From Streptosporangiaceae bacterium (GTDB lineage: Bacteria > Actinomycetota > Actinomycetes > Streptosporangiales > Streptosporangiaceae): a stretch of DNA of 29,572 nt. The stretch is taken from contig JAICWX010000079.1 of assembly GCA_025934635.1 (NCBI GenBank), positions 1 to 29,572 of the forward strand. Direction: 5' to 3'. A program made the position numbers and the translations under genes. The notes beneath the pieces are model-generated. The model was not told the DNA's origin and made no database searches. It was given only the letters and a program-made list of their open reading frames with translations. Positions 15,622 to 24,177 of the stretch are shown one piece after another; within the stretch, counting starts at the first letter, position 1; each line of letters begins with the position of its first letter.

Positions 15622-16239
15622 TCATACGATCCCGGAGACCGGCTCCTCCGACGCCGTCATCAGGACGTGCTCGACCAGGGTGATCAGCACCTCCTTGGCC
15701 GATTCCCGGCTCCGGGCGTCGCACAGCACGATCGGCATGTCCGGGTCGAGGTCCAGCGCCATCCTGACGTCTGCCGTGTCGTACCGGCGGGCGCCGTCAA
15801 AGCAGTTCAGTGCGATGATGAACGGAATCGCCCGGCGCTCGAAGTAGTCGATGGCGGGAAAGCTGTCGGCCAGCCGCCGGGTGTCGGCGAGGACGACCGC
15901 GCCGAGTGCCCCGATGGCGAGCTCGTCCCACATGAACCAGAACCGCTGCTGCCCGGGCGTGCCGAAGAGATAGAGGACCAGGTCGCTGCGCAGGCTGATC
16001 CGGCCGAAGTCCATCGCGACCGTGGTGGTGGTCTTCCCTTCCACCCCGACCGTGCTGTCCGTGCGCAGGCTGCCCTCGGTGAGAGGTTCCTCGGTCCGTA
16101 GCGGCCTGATCTCGCTCACCGCGCCGACGAGGGTGGTCTTGCCCACCCCGAAGCCCCCGGCCAGCAAGATCTTGATGGCGCGATGCTGGGCTGGGCTCCG
16201 TGGGTGACCCCCGGCGGGATCAGAGACCCCGTAGTCCAT
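15622..16239 (-). CDS. cvnD: Conservon small GTPase CvnD
   Basis: A 205-aa MglA/Ras-like GTP-binding protein, the last gene of a cvn conservon. G1 is GGFGVGKTT (Lys34), a conserved T-containing switch follows, G3 is the GTPGQ motif, and the G4 position reads NCFD instead of NKxD, as is usual in CvnD proteins. In Streptomyces, conservon proteins form a membrane complex that resembles eukaryotic G-protein-coupled signalling. ATG 16239 overlaps the cvnC end by 20 nt, with GGGAGG 6 nt upstream inside cvnC, so the genes are translationally coupled. No cytochrome P450 gene follows, unlike in some conservons. Confidence 0.92.
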   Translation of the reverse strand: MDYGVSDPAGGHPRSPAQHRAIKILLAGGFGVGKTTLVGAVSEIRPLRTEEPLTEGSLRTDSTVGVEGKTTTTVAMDFGRISLRSDLVLYLFGTPGQQRFWFMWDELAIGALGAVVLADTRRLADSFPAIDYFERRAIPFIIALNCFDGARRYDTADVRMALDLDPDMPIVLCDARSRESAKEVLITLVEHVLMTASEEPVSGIV

Positions 16240-16594
16240 TGAGGACCTCCCTGAGAGTGTGCTTGTCGACCCGCTCGGCCATCACGACCGGGTGGCGGAT
16301 CGCCACCAGGCCGAGTTCACGCAGGTCGGCGAGGATAATCCGGACGACACCGAGCGGGAGGTCGACGTCCGAGGCGATGTCCGCCACGGTGGTGGGCGCG
16401 CGGGCGAGCTGCAGGACACTCATGTGCTCGGGCGCCAGGGCGGCCGGCTCGGTGAGCGCGGCGGGATTGGCCATGACGGTCGCGACCAGGTCGAACGATT
16501 CCCCGGTGTGCCTGGTACGCCCCTGGGTCAGGGCGTAAGGCCGGACCACCGGCCCGGCCTCGGCGTCTAGCCACCGTTCATCGTTGGCCGGCAT
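16220..16594 (-). CDS. cvnC: Conservon DUF742 protein CvnC
   Basis: A 124-aa DUF742 protein. It shows the family hallmark VVRPYALTQGRT near the N-terminus (residues 16-27). The second half is winged-helix-like, with VADIASDVDLPLGVVRIILAD and then LRELGLVAI (residues about 69-98). It is the third member of the conservon and starts 6 nt after the cvnB stop. The winged-helix-like region could contact DNA or the partner proteins; this is not established. Confidence 0.93.
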   Translation of the reverse strand: MPANDERWLDAEAGPVVRPYALTQGRTRHTGESFDLVATVMANPAALTEPAALAPEHMSVLQLARAPTTVADIASDVDLPLGVVRIILADLRELGLVAIRHPVVMAERVDKHTLREVLNGLRGL

Positions 16595-16600
16595 GATGCC

Positions 16601-17032
16601 TTATCCCCACCCGCTCAGCGCGGACGTGCGCATGTTGACCCGGATGTGCTCACCGGTCCGGCGGACCAGGATGGCCATCTCGTAGGCCACCAGGCCGAGG
16701 TCCGCACCCTGCTCGGCGATCACGGCCAGGCAGGTGCCACTGCCTGCGGCGCATACCAGCAGGAAGCCCGACTCCATCTCGATGACCACCTGCCGGACCC
16801 CGCCGCCGTTGCCGAAGTGCCGTTCGGCCCCCCGGGCTAGCGACTGGAACCCGGCGGCCAGCGCGGCCAGGTGCTCCGCGTCGTCGCGTCCCAGGGTCTG
16901 CGACGCGCCGAGCGCCATCCCGTCCTGGGACAAGATGACGGCCTTGGTAGCCTGGCTGACCCGCCGCACCAGGTCGTCAAGCAGCCAGTCGAGCTGGCCG
17001 ACGCGGTTGCCCGCGCCTGCTTCATGATCCAT
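16601..17032 (-). CDS. cvnB: Conservon roadblock/LC7-domain protein CvnB
   Basis: A 143-aa protein filling most of its length with one roadblock/LC7 domain: QLDWLLDDLVRRV, KAVILSQDGMALGAS, EHLAALAAGFQSLARGA and the later MAILVRR segment. Roadblock proteins commonly bind and regulate small GTPases, here presumably CvnD. A longer open frame runs to 17305 but lies inside cvnA; ATG 17032, overlapping the cvnA stop by 11 nt, gives the normal size and implies coupled translation. Confidence 0.93.
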   Translation of the reverse strand: MDHEAGAGNRVGQLDWLLDDLVRRVSQATKAVILSQDGMALGASQTLGRDDAEHLAALAAGFQSLARGAERHFGNGGGVRQVVIEMESGFLLVCAAGSGTCLAVIAEQGADLGLVAYEMAILVRRTGEHIRVNMRTSALSGWG

Positions 17033-20003
17033 CGGAGTCCCCACGTCTCTCCTCACTGACGGCCGGGTCCTCGCCCCCGGTCGTGGCGGGCGGCGCTGGC
17101 GGCGGGCTGGCCATCTGCGAGCGGCCTTCCTGCCAGCCGCGCTGCAGCGCCGACATGGTCTGGCGGATCTCCGCCGGGCTCGGTCCCGGCGTCCCGCCGG
17201 ACAGGCCGGTGCTGGCCACGGTGGTCTTCCGCGGCGGCGGGCTGTCGCGGAGCTGGGGAGCCAGGTTGGCCTGCCGGACCCGGCGCGGCAGGCCCTTGAG
17301 GTCATCGCTGCCGTCGTTACCGTCGGGACCGGGCCCGGTGGACACGGCCGGCAGCGGCCCGGTCTCGCGGGAGAGCTCCCACGGCGGGACCTGAGCCTGC
17401 GCCGGCCGGGGCGAGGCCACCGGAGTCATCGGGGTGGCCGGCCTGTCCGGGGCCCGCCCGCCGGGCGCGGCCGGCGGGTTCTGCACAGTCCAGCCGGGGA
17501 AGGGCGCCGGCTGGTCGGGATAGGGCGCCGGGCTCGCTGGCCCGGCCGGGGCCGGTCCGGCCCCGAAGGGCGCGGCGCCCGGCGCCATCGCCGGACCCGG
17601 GTCCGGCGATGGGCCCGGCTGGTCGGGGTGCCGCGGCATGAACACGTCGAAAGGAGACGGCGGGCTGCTGCCCGTCCCGGAGCTATAGGGCACGGCACCG
17701 TTGGGGACGCCGCCGCTGGGCCGCGGGCGGCTGGGCAGCGGGCCGAAGTCGGCCGGCGACGCCGATGGGTCGTGGCGCCGCCTGGGCAGGTCGTCGGGAC
17801 CGGCTCCGTTGGTTCCGTTCGCGCCGTTGGTTCCGTTGGTTCCGTTGGCTGGGTTGAGGGCAGGCGGCGGCATGGCGTGCGCGCCCCGCCCCGCAGGCTC
17901 GGGGATGCCTCCCTGGGAGCGGCGCAGCGGCCCGGAGATACGGACGCCCGGGGCCAGCTCGGACGGGCCGCCGCTGAGCTCGGTGACCACGGGACCAGGA
18001 ACTCCCCGGACCGGGCGGCCGTCCGGCTCGGCCGGGGCATGGCTGCCGTTGGCGGTGAGCTGGGCCACGACGGGCTCGCCGGGCAGGCCGGCCCGGAACG
18101 CCTCTTCGGTCACTACCAGGTGCTGCGGCACCAGCGCGATGGCGGCGGTGCCGCCGTACGGGGAGGCCTTCAGCGTCACCCGGATCCCGTGCCGCTTGGC
18201 CAGCTGGCTGACCACGAACAGGCCCAGCTGCTCGCTGTCGGACGGGTTGAACTCGGGCGGGTTGGCCAGCCGGTCGTTGAGCTCGGCCAGCCGCGCGGGG
18301 TTCATCCCGAGGCCGCGGTCCTCGACCTCGATCGCGAACCCGTTGGCGACCGTGTCCCCTGACACCCGCACCGAGGTATAAGGCGGTGACAGCGTGGTCG
18401 CGTTCTCGATGAGCTCGGCCAGCAGGTGGATGACGTCCGCCACGGCCGAGCCGGCCAGGGCCGCCTGGCTGCGGGTCGCGACCGAGACGCGCGCGTAGTC
18501 CTCGACCTCGGCGATGGCGCCGCGCATGACGTCGACCATCCGGACCGGGCTGCTCCAGCCCCGGCCCGGCGGTGCGCCGGCCAAGATGATCAGGCCTTCC
18601 GCGTGGCGGCGCATGCGCGTGGTCAGGTGGTCGAGACGGAACAGGTCGTCCAGCGCCTCCGGGTCGCTGGCCCGCCGCTCCATCTGGTCCAGCAGGGTCA
18701 GCTGGCGGTGCAGCAGCGACTGACTGCGCCGGGACAGGCTGCGGAACACGTCGTTGAGGCCCTGCCGCACCTTGGCCTCGTCCACCGCGGCCCGGATGGC
18801 GGTCTGCCGGACCAGGTCGAACGCCTGCCCGACGCGGCCGATCTCGTCCCGGCCGACGCGGAGCGCCGGCGCCTCGGCGTTCACGTCGACGCTCTCGCCG
18901 CGCCGGAGCCGGCCCACCACATCCGGCAGCTGGACCTCGGCGAGCTGCAGGGCATTGCGCTCCAGGCCGCCGAGCCGGCGGATGATGCCCCGGGCGACGA
19001 GCGTGGTGACCAGGATGGTGACGAGCAGCCCGAGCAGGCCGCCGCCGCAGACGGCGGCGGTCCGGACCCAGGCCGAGGTGGCGATCGCCTTATCGGCCTT
19101 GATGATCTCCTGCGATACCGCCAGGCCGCCCTTGAAATTGTCCGCCATCACCGGGCCGGTGATGCCCTGCCACTGCTCCGGAGTCACCGGGAGCTTGCTG
19201 ACCGGGGTGCCCGCGGTGATCGCCTGCTCGATGCCGGCCAGCTGCTGCAGCGCGGCCTTGGATCCGGCCTGCGTGCGATTCCAGACGGCCAGCGAGGGCG
19301 CGTCCAGGAGGTTGTCCATGTTCTGCAGCTGGGTCTGCCGGGCGGCGGCCATGCCGGCGAACGCCACCCGGTCGGCCGCCGTCATCCTCCGGCCCGCCAG
19401 CATGCCGGCCAGCAGCGCGTCCTCCTGGGAGAGCTGCTCCCTGGCCTGCACGGTGGCGATCAGCCCGATGGCCGGGGTGAGCTGGTCGGTGGGCGGACTG
19501 ACGCTCTTGGTCTGGATCAGGAACAGCTCGATCGTCTGGGCCGGGCCCTGGCTGTAGGCCCCGAGCGCGGTCAGCGGGGTGATGACCTGCCCCTGGACCG
19601 CCTTGCGGAGGGTCGGGAGCTGCTTCAGCCCGCTGAGGATCTTCTGGATCTCCGCGGCCCCGGCGGGTGACTCGCTGCCGAGGACGGCGTCGGAGGCCAT
19701 GGCCGTGGTGAAGGTCGGCTCGGCCTTGTCGGTCGCGCTCATCGCCTTCTGGTAGGCGGCTAGGTTAGCCGCGTCCGGCTCGAACAGGTAGACCACCGCG
19801 GCGACCCGCTCGGACTGCATGACAACGCCGAACTGCGCGGCCGGGACCGCGGCCGCGTTGACCAGGTTGGGCACCCGGTCCAGCTCGATGGCATTGCTGA
19901 TGGAGGTCCCGGCCGCGTAGGCCAGCAGACCGGCCATGGCGATGAGCGGGATCGCCACCAGAAAATATATTCGGAGCCTGATGGATCGACCGCGCGATCC
20001 CAT
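17022..20003 (-). CDS. cvnA: Conservon sensor histidine-kinase-like protein CvnA, with NIT-type sensor region
   Basis: A 993-aa membrane protein. Order: a short basic N-terminus, TM1 (about 10-32), a large extracytoplasmic helical region resembling nitrate/nitrite-sensing NIT domains (about 35-305), TM2 (about 312-338), HAMP (to about 400), a helical segment with RLDHLTTRMRRHAEGL (about 450), a HATPase domain with ELIENATTLSPP (about 530) and GLGM, then a disordered Pro/Gly-rich tail of about 350 residues. The start at 20003 is preferred over 20057 because GGGGG lies 4 nt upstream. It heads the operon cvnABCD; with CvnB, C and D it forms a membrane signalling complex in Streptomyces. The ligand is unknown. 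The tail contains repeated NGT units. Confidence 0.92.
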   Translation of the reverse strand: MGSRGRSIRLRIYFLVAIPLIAMAGLLAYAAGTSISNAIELDRVPNLVNAAAVPAAQFGVVMQSERVAAVVYLFEPDAANLAAYQKAMSATDKAEPTFTTAMASDAVLGSESPAGAAEIQKILSGLKQLPTLRKAVQGQVITPLTALGAYSQGPAQTIELFLIQTKSVSPPTDQLTPAIGLIATVQAREQLSQEDALLAGMLAGRRMTAADRVAFAGMAAARQTQLQNMDNLLDAPSLAVWNRTQAGSKAALQQLAGIEQAITAGTPVSKLPVTPEQWQGITGPVMADNFKGGLAVSQEIIKADKAIATSAWVRTAAVCGGGLLGLLVTILVTTLVARGIIRRLGGLERNALQLAEVQLPDVVGRLRRGESVDVNAEAPALRVGRDEIGRVGQAFDLVRQTAIRAAVDEAKVRQGLNDVFRSLSRRSQSLLHRQLTLLDQMERRASDPEALDDLFRLDHLTTRMRRHAEGLIILAGAPPGRGWSSPVRMVDVMRGAIAEVEDYARVSVATRSQAALAGSAVADVIHLLAELIENATTLSPPYTSVRVSGDTVANGFAIEVEDRGLGMNPARLAELNDRLANPPEFNPSDSEQLGLFVVSQLAKRHGIRVTLKASPYGGTAAIALVPQHLVVTEEAFRAGLPGEPVVAQLTANGSHAPAEPDGRPVRGVPGPVVTELSGGPSELAPGVRISGPLRRSQGGIPEPAGRGAHAMPPPALNPANGTNGTNGANGTNGAGPDDLPRRRHDPSASPADFGPLPSRPRPSGGVPNGAVPYSSGTGSSPPSPFDVFMPRHPDQPGPSPDPGPAMAPGAAPFGAGPAPAGPASPAPYPDQPAPFPGWTVQNPPAAPGGRAPDRPATPMTPVASPRPAQAQVPPWELSRETGPLPAVSTGPGPDGNDGSDDLKGLPRRVRQANLAPQLRDSPPPRKTTVASTGLSGGTPGPSPAEIRQTMSALQRGWQEGRSQMASPPPAPPATTGGEDPAVSEERRGDSDGS
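17808..17852 (-). repeat. 9-bp tandem repeat in the cvnA tail
   Basis: About five 9-bp units of the GTTGGTTCC type (+ strand) encode repeated Asn-Gly-Thr/Ala in the disordered C-terminal tail of CvnA. Three units are identical. It is an in-frame microsatellite, likely variable in copy number. Confidence 0.8.
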
Positions 20004-20261
20004 GGCACCCCCACAATCGAGAGGCGTGGATGCGAGTTGCTCCCCGTCGCATCCCACTAACGGTCAAGGGGGCCAGAATAGCCCATAACAGGCACCGCCC
20101 GGAGGCAAAGGTGGATATATGCGCCGATGGGATTGTGCGCGATCACAACGCCCTGGTTGACCCCGTTTTTCCGGGAAGTCGCAGATGATCATGGTCGGTG
20201 CCCCGGGGCCGGAGCGGCGGGCCTTCCCGCTTTTGTCGGCGCCACCGCCTACCCTAGGGAC
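20004..20261. other. Divergent gap between cvnA and pcrA
   Basis: A 258-bp intergenic region. On the minus strand TATTCT (20075-20080) could be the -10 of the cvn operon. On the plus strand TACCCT (20250-20255) lies 6 nt before the pcrA GTG. An inverted repeat TTGTG/CACAA (20133-20137 and 20144-20148) lies centrally. TTGACC (20157-20162) is a -35-like sequence without a matching -10. Assignments are weak. Confidence 0.35.
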
Positions 20262-22526
20262 GTGGCCGCCCTCGCTATCGATGCCCTCCTCGACGGACTC
20301 AATCCGGAGCAGCGCGCTGCCGTGATCCATCAGGGCAGCCCGCTGCTGATCGTGGCGGGCGCGGGCTCGGGGAAGACCCGTGTGCTCACTCACCGGATCG
20401 CCTACCTGCTCGCCGCGCGGGACGTGGCGCCGCAGGAGATCCTGGCCATCACCTTCACCAACAAGGCGGCCGGGGAGATGGCGGCTCGGGTCGCCGCGCT
20501 GGTCGGCCCGCAGGCCCGGTCCATGTGGGTGATGACCTTCCACTCGGCCTGCGTGCGCATCCTGCGCCGGGAGGCCAGGCGGTTCGGCTACCCCTCGTCG
20601 TTCTCCATCTACGACCAGGCCGACTCGCAGCGCCTGATGGCGCTGACCTGCCGGGAGCTCGAGCTCGATGCCAAGCAGTACCCGCCCAAGGCGATGGCCG
20701 CCCAGGTGTCGAACCTGAAGAACGAGCTGATCGACCACGAGACCTTCTCCTCCCAGGCGCAGACCGCACGGGACAAGGCCCTGGCCGAGGCCTACCGCGA
20801 GTACCAGCGCCGCCTGCTGACGGCCGGCGCGATGGACTTCGACGACCTGATCATGGTCACCGTCAACCTCTTCCAGGCCCTGCCGGAGGTGGCCGAGCAG
20901 TACCGCCGCCGGTTCCGGCACGTGCTGGTGGATGAGTACCAGGACACCAACCACGCCCAGTACATCCTGATCCGGGAACTGGTCTCGGGCGGCGATCCGC
21001 TGTTTTCTGGCCGGACGGGGCAGCCTGATTCAGACGGCCAGCCCCTCGCGCCTTCCGAGTTGTGCGTAGTCGGTGACGCCGACCAGTCGATTTACGCCTT
21101 CCGCGGGGCCACCATCCGCAACATCGTGGAGTTCGAGCAGGACTACCCCGACGCCAAGGTCATCCTGCTCGAGCAGAACTACCGCTCCACCCAGAACATC
21201 CTGGCCGCGGCCAACGCCGTGGTTTCGAAGAACCAGGGCCGCAAGCCCAAGAACCTGTGGTCCGACCAGGGCGCGGGCCCGCCGATCACCGGCTACGTTG
21301 CCGACAACGAGCACGACGAGGCCGCGTTCGTGGCCGAGGAGGTGGACCGGCTCACTGACGCGGGCCAGGCCACCCCGGGTCAGGTGGCGGTGTTCTACCG
21401 GACCAACGCGCAGTCCCGTGTCTTCGAGGAAGTCTTCATCCGGGTCGGGCTGCCCTACCGTGTCGTCGGCGGGGTGCGGTTCTACGAGCGGCGTGAGGTC
21501 CGCGACCTGCTCGCCTACCTGCGGCTGATCGCTAACCCGGCGGATGAGGTGTCGCTGCGGCGGGTGCTGAACGTGCCCAAGCGCGGCATCGGCGACCGGG
21601 CCGAGGAGTACGTGGCCGCGTACGCGCAGCGGGAGCGGAAGACGTTCGCCGCAGCGCTGTCCCGCCCGGCCGACGTGCCCGGGCTCGCGGCGCGGTCGGC
21701 CAACGCGATCGCCAGCTTCAACACGCTCGTCACCGAGCTGCGGGAACTGGCGGAGACCGTTCCGGTGGCCGAGTTCACCGAGGCCGTGCTGGACCGCACC
21801 GGGTACATCGAATCGCTCGAGCAGTCGTCCGATCTGCAGGACGCCAGCCGGATCGAGAACCTGGAGGAGCTGGTCTCGGTTGCCCGCGAGTACGACGGGA
21901 ATCACGAGGACGGCACCCTGGCGGACTTCCTCGAGCAGGTGTCCCTGGTGGCCGACGCCGACCAGATTCCCGAGGGCGACGACCACGGCGGCCTGGTGAC
22001 GATGATGACCCTGCATACGGCCAAGGGCCTGGAGTTCCCGGTGGTGTTCCTCACCGGCATGGAGGAAGAGGTCTTCCCGCACCAGCGTTCGCTGACCAAC
22101 GCGAAGGAGCTGGAAGAAGAGCGCAGGCTGGCCTACGTCGGCATCACCCGGGCGGAGCAGCGCCTGTACCTGACCCGGGCCATCGCCCGGAACTGGTGGG
22201 GACGGCCGTCCTTCCACAAGGAGTCGCGGTTCCTCGGCGAGATTCCGGCGGCCCTCATCGAGTGGCGCCGCAACGAGCGGGCCGCGATGGCGTCGGTCAC
22301 GCCCGCGCAGGAGCGGATGGCGCAGCGGCCGGGGACCCGGTCGCCGGGAAACCGCCCGGTGCCCTCGCTCGTGCCCGGCGACATGGTGACCCACGACAAG
22401 TTCGGCCTCGGCACCGTGGTGTCCACCGACGGCATCGGGGACCAGGCCGAGGCGAAGATCGACTTCGGTGCCGATTACGGCGTCAAGCACCTGGTGCTGC
22501 GTTACGCCCCGCTCGAGAAGTTGTAA
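20262..22526 (+). CDS. pcrA: ATP-dependent 3'-5' DNA helicase PcrA/UvrD1
   Basis: A 754-aa superfamily 1A helicase for nucleotide-excision repair and replication-fork maintenance. Visible motifs: Q motif LNPEQRAAV, Walker A AGAGSGKT (Lys38), ITFTNKAAGEM (Ia), DEYQDTN (II), VGDADQSIYAFRGA (III), LEQNYRS (IV), TLHTAKGLEFPVVF (V) and RRLAYVGITRA (VI). The C-terminus has a Tudor-like tail with VPGDMVTHDKFGLGTVV, which in PcrA contacts RNA polymerase. A Gly/Pro-rich insert of about 25 residues separates motifs II and III. GTG 20262 is chosen because homology begins there; the frame to 20127 lacks support. The 3' end overlaps the convergent DUF6542-type gene by 25 bp. Confidence 0.96.
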   Translation: MAALAIDALLDGLNPEQRAAVIHQGSPLLIVAGAGSGKTRVLTHRIAYLLAARDVAPQEILAITFTNKAAGEMAARVAALVGPQARSMWVMTFHSACVRILRREARRFGYPSSFSIYDQADSQRLMALTCRELELDAKQYPPKAMAAQVSNLKNELIDHETFSSQAQTARDKALAEAYREYQRRLLTAGAMDFDDLIMVTVNLFQALPEVAEQYRRRFRHVLVDEYQDTNHAQYILIRELVSGGDPLFSGRTGQPDSDGQPLAPSELCVVGDADQSIYAFRGATIRNIVEFEQDYPDAKVILLEQNYRSTQNILAAANAVVSKNQGRKPKNLWSDQGAGPPITGYVADNEHDEAAFVAEEVDRLTDAGQATPGQVAVFYRTNAQSRVFEEVFIRVGLPYRVVGGVRFYERREVRDLLAYLRLIANPADEVSLRRVLNVPKRGIGDRAEEYVAAYAQRERKTFAAALSRPADVPGLAARSANAIASFNTLVTELRELAETVPVAEFTEAVLDRTGYIESLEQSSDLQDASRIENLEELVSVAREYDGNHEDGTLADFLEQVSLVADADQIPEGDDHGGLVTMMTLHTAKGLEFPVVFLTGMEEEVFPHQRSLTNAKELEEERRLAYVGITRAEQRLYLTRAIARNWWGRPSFHKESRFLGEIPAALIEWRRNERAAMASVTPAQERMAQRPGTRSPGNRPVPSLVPGDMVTHDKFGLGTVVSTDGIGDQAEAKIDFGADYGVKHLVLRYAPLEKL

Positions 22527-24073
22527 GGATCGGAGCTGTAGGGATCGGAGCCGGGACGCGGCCGGGAGCGCGGCCTGGCCGGGCCGCCTGCGCGCCGGTC
22601 CGTATCGTTCCAGTTCCCCGTGCCCTCGGTTCCGCCCGCCCCGCCCGCGGCGCCCCGGCCGCCCGCGGACCGGCCGCCTCCGGAGGCGCCGCCCGGTGCG
22701 CGGGTACCACCGCGCCCGGGTGTGCTGCCCGGTCCGGCCATACCGCCCCGTCCCGGCGCGCCCTGTCCTGGTGTTCCGCCCCGTCCGGGTGCACTGCCCT
22801 GTCCCGGCGGCGGTCCGCCCGGTCCGGGTGTTCCGCCCGGTCCGGGGCCACCGCCCCGCCCGGGTGCGCCTCCTTGTCCCGGTGGCGGTCCGCCCCGGCC
22901 CGGTGCCCCGGCCGGCCCGGGCGCACCGCTCCGGCCAGGCGTGCCGTCCCGCCGGGGTGCGCTGGTCCGCCCGGGTATGCCATTCCCGCGCGGCGCTGGC
23001 TGCGCTGGTGTCCCGCGCGGCGCCGGCTGCGCCGGTCGCGGTGAGGTGGCCCGTCCAGTCGCCGGTTCCGCGACTCCCGGGCTCATCGCGCCCACCGGGG
23101 CGGCGGCCACGGCGGCGACCGGGGCCACCGGGAGGACGGGGCCCGTGCCAGACCGTGCGGGCGTGGCCGCCGGGACCGCCCAGTCCCGGTCGCGTGCGAC
23201 CGGGCGACTGCGCCGCCACAGGAACCAGCGGGCCAGCACGATCACGGCGGCCAGCACCGTGGCCAGCACCATCGTGAAGAAGCCGTCGGCGACCCACTGC
23301 GCCGCGCCGATGGCCAGGGCGGTATTGGATGACGCGGCGTCGTGGTCGAAGACAACGCCGCTGATCAGCGCGGCCACCAGGTAAGCCAGCGCCGGGACGG
23401 GCAGGATCGTCCGGCCGGCGCTGGGCCGGATGGCCAGCGCGGCGGCCACAGTGCCCGCGATGACGAAGATCCCGAGCAGCGGGCCGGGCGTGCTCCTGGC
23501 CACCATGGTGGCGATGGTGCCGGCGGCGGCACTCGAGACGATGATGCAGACCCCGAGGCCGCCCTGCAGCGTGCCCCACCGGCTCAGGCCCGGCGAACGG
23601 CGGGCATTGCGCCGGGCCCGGGCACTGTCCCGCCCGCCGCCAGGCTGGCTCCGGGCCCGCCGGGCGCCCGGCCCGGCCCCGTTCCGCCGGTCGCCGGACT
23701 CGCTTCCGTCCCGCCTGCTCCGCGGGCCGGTCGCGGCCGACCTCATCCCCGTTGGCGGCGTCGGCGCTGGCTGGGCGGGCAGGCGGCGGGTCTGCGCGTC
23801 GGTCCGCGGCTCACGGCCGGCCGCCCCGGCGTCACGTCGGCGGGAACGTGTCCCGCCGGAATCGCCCCACCTTTCGTCTCCCTGGCCGCCCCCTTGGCCA
23901 CCCGCCCGGCCACCTCGCGTCCGGGCTGCATCCGGGCCGGGATCACGCCGTGCGGGCCGGGCGCCGGGCGCAGGCGTCCGGGGAAGCCCGGCATCGCGGC
24001 CGCGCGGCCTGGCTCCAGGCTCGCCGCCGTACGGCCTGCTCGGGCGTGGTTCACGCCGTGGTGAGTCGGTCAT
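22502..24073 (-). CDS. Four-TM membrane protein, DUF6542-like, with collagen-like Gly/Pro tail
   Basis: A 523-aa protein. Residues 1 to about 165 are Arg/Gly/Pro-rich and disordered. Four hydrophobic helices follow (about 168-305; for example GIFVIAGTVAAALAI and the FTMVLATVLAAVIVLARWF segment). The tail of about 210 residues is nearly all Gly, Pro, Ala and Arg in PGRGG-type repeats. The TM core resembles DUF6542, which is common beside pcrA in actinomycetes; I have not verified this by search, and function is unknown. Start ATG 24073 is preferred to the frame start at 24100; TAACAT (24085-24090, minus) could be its -10. It converges on and overlaps pcrA by 25 bp and diverges from the LCP gene. 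Confidence 0.75.
   Translation of the reverse strand: MTDSPRREPRPSRPYGGEPGARPRGRDAGLPRTPAPGARPARRDPGPDAARTRGGRAGGQGGGQGDERWGDSGGTRSRRRDAGAAGREPRTDAQTRRLPAQPAPTPPTGMRSAATGPRSRRDGSESGDRRNGAGPGARRARSQPGGGRDSARARRNARRSPGLSRWGTLQGGLGVCIIVSSAAAGTIATMVARSTPGPLLGIFVIAGTVAAALAIRPSAGRTILPVPALAYLVAALISGVVFDHDAASSNTALAIGAAQWVADGFFTMVLATVLAAVIVLARWFLWRRSRPVARDRDWAVPAATPARSGTGPVLPVAPVAAVAAAPVGAMSPGVAEPATGRATSPRPAQPAPRGTPAQPAPRGNGIPGRTSAPRRDGTPGRSGAPGPAGAPGRGGPPPGQGGAPGRGGGPGPGGTPGPGGPPPGQGSAPGRGGTPGQGAPGRGGMAGPGSTPGRGGTRAPGGASGGGRSAGGRGAAGGAGGTEGTGNWNDTDRRAGGPARPRSRPRPGSDPYSSDPYNFSSGA
22800..22905 (-). repeat. 75-bp-period repeat in the Gly/Pro tail coding region
   Basis: The block beginning TGTCCCGG at 22800 recurs at 22875, both encoding GGPPPGQG then G/S and APGRGG. 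Shorter GGTCCGGGTG-like units fill the interval. This is low-complexity coding DNA and a likely source of copy-number variation. Confidence 0.6.
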
Positions 24074-24122
24074 ATGTGCTTCGGATGTTAGCCGTTGCAC
24101 CTTGGTATCGGGGACGTGAAGG

Positions 24123-24128
24123 TAGGCT
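24123..24128 (+). promoter_or_regulatory. -10 box TAGGCT before the LCP gene
   Basis: TAGGCT lies 49 nt before ATG 24178, predicting a leader of about 43 nt that contains the ribosome site GAGGAA (24165-24170). A weak -35-like CTTGGT stretch lies 16-17 nt upstream. Confidence 0.5.
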
Positions 24129-24177
24129 TCGACGAACGATTTAGCGATGCAGGACGGGACTGCTGAGGAACGATGCC

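Noticed and set aside
20133..20148. CRP-like inverted repeat TTGTG-N6-CACAA upstream of pcrA
   Set aside because: The inner spacing does not match TGTGA-N6-TCACA; kept only as an unassigned inverted repeat.
21030..23579. Very long minus-strand open frame (849 codons) opposite pcrA
   Set aside because: It is antisense to a clear helicase, has Arg/Gly/His-rich composition typical of shadow frames in GC-rich DNA, and has no recognisable motif.
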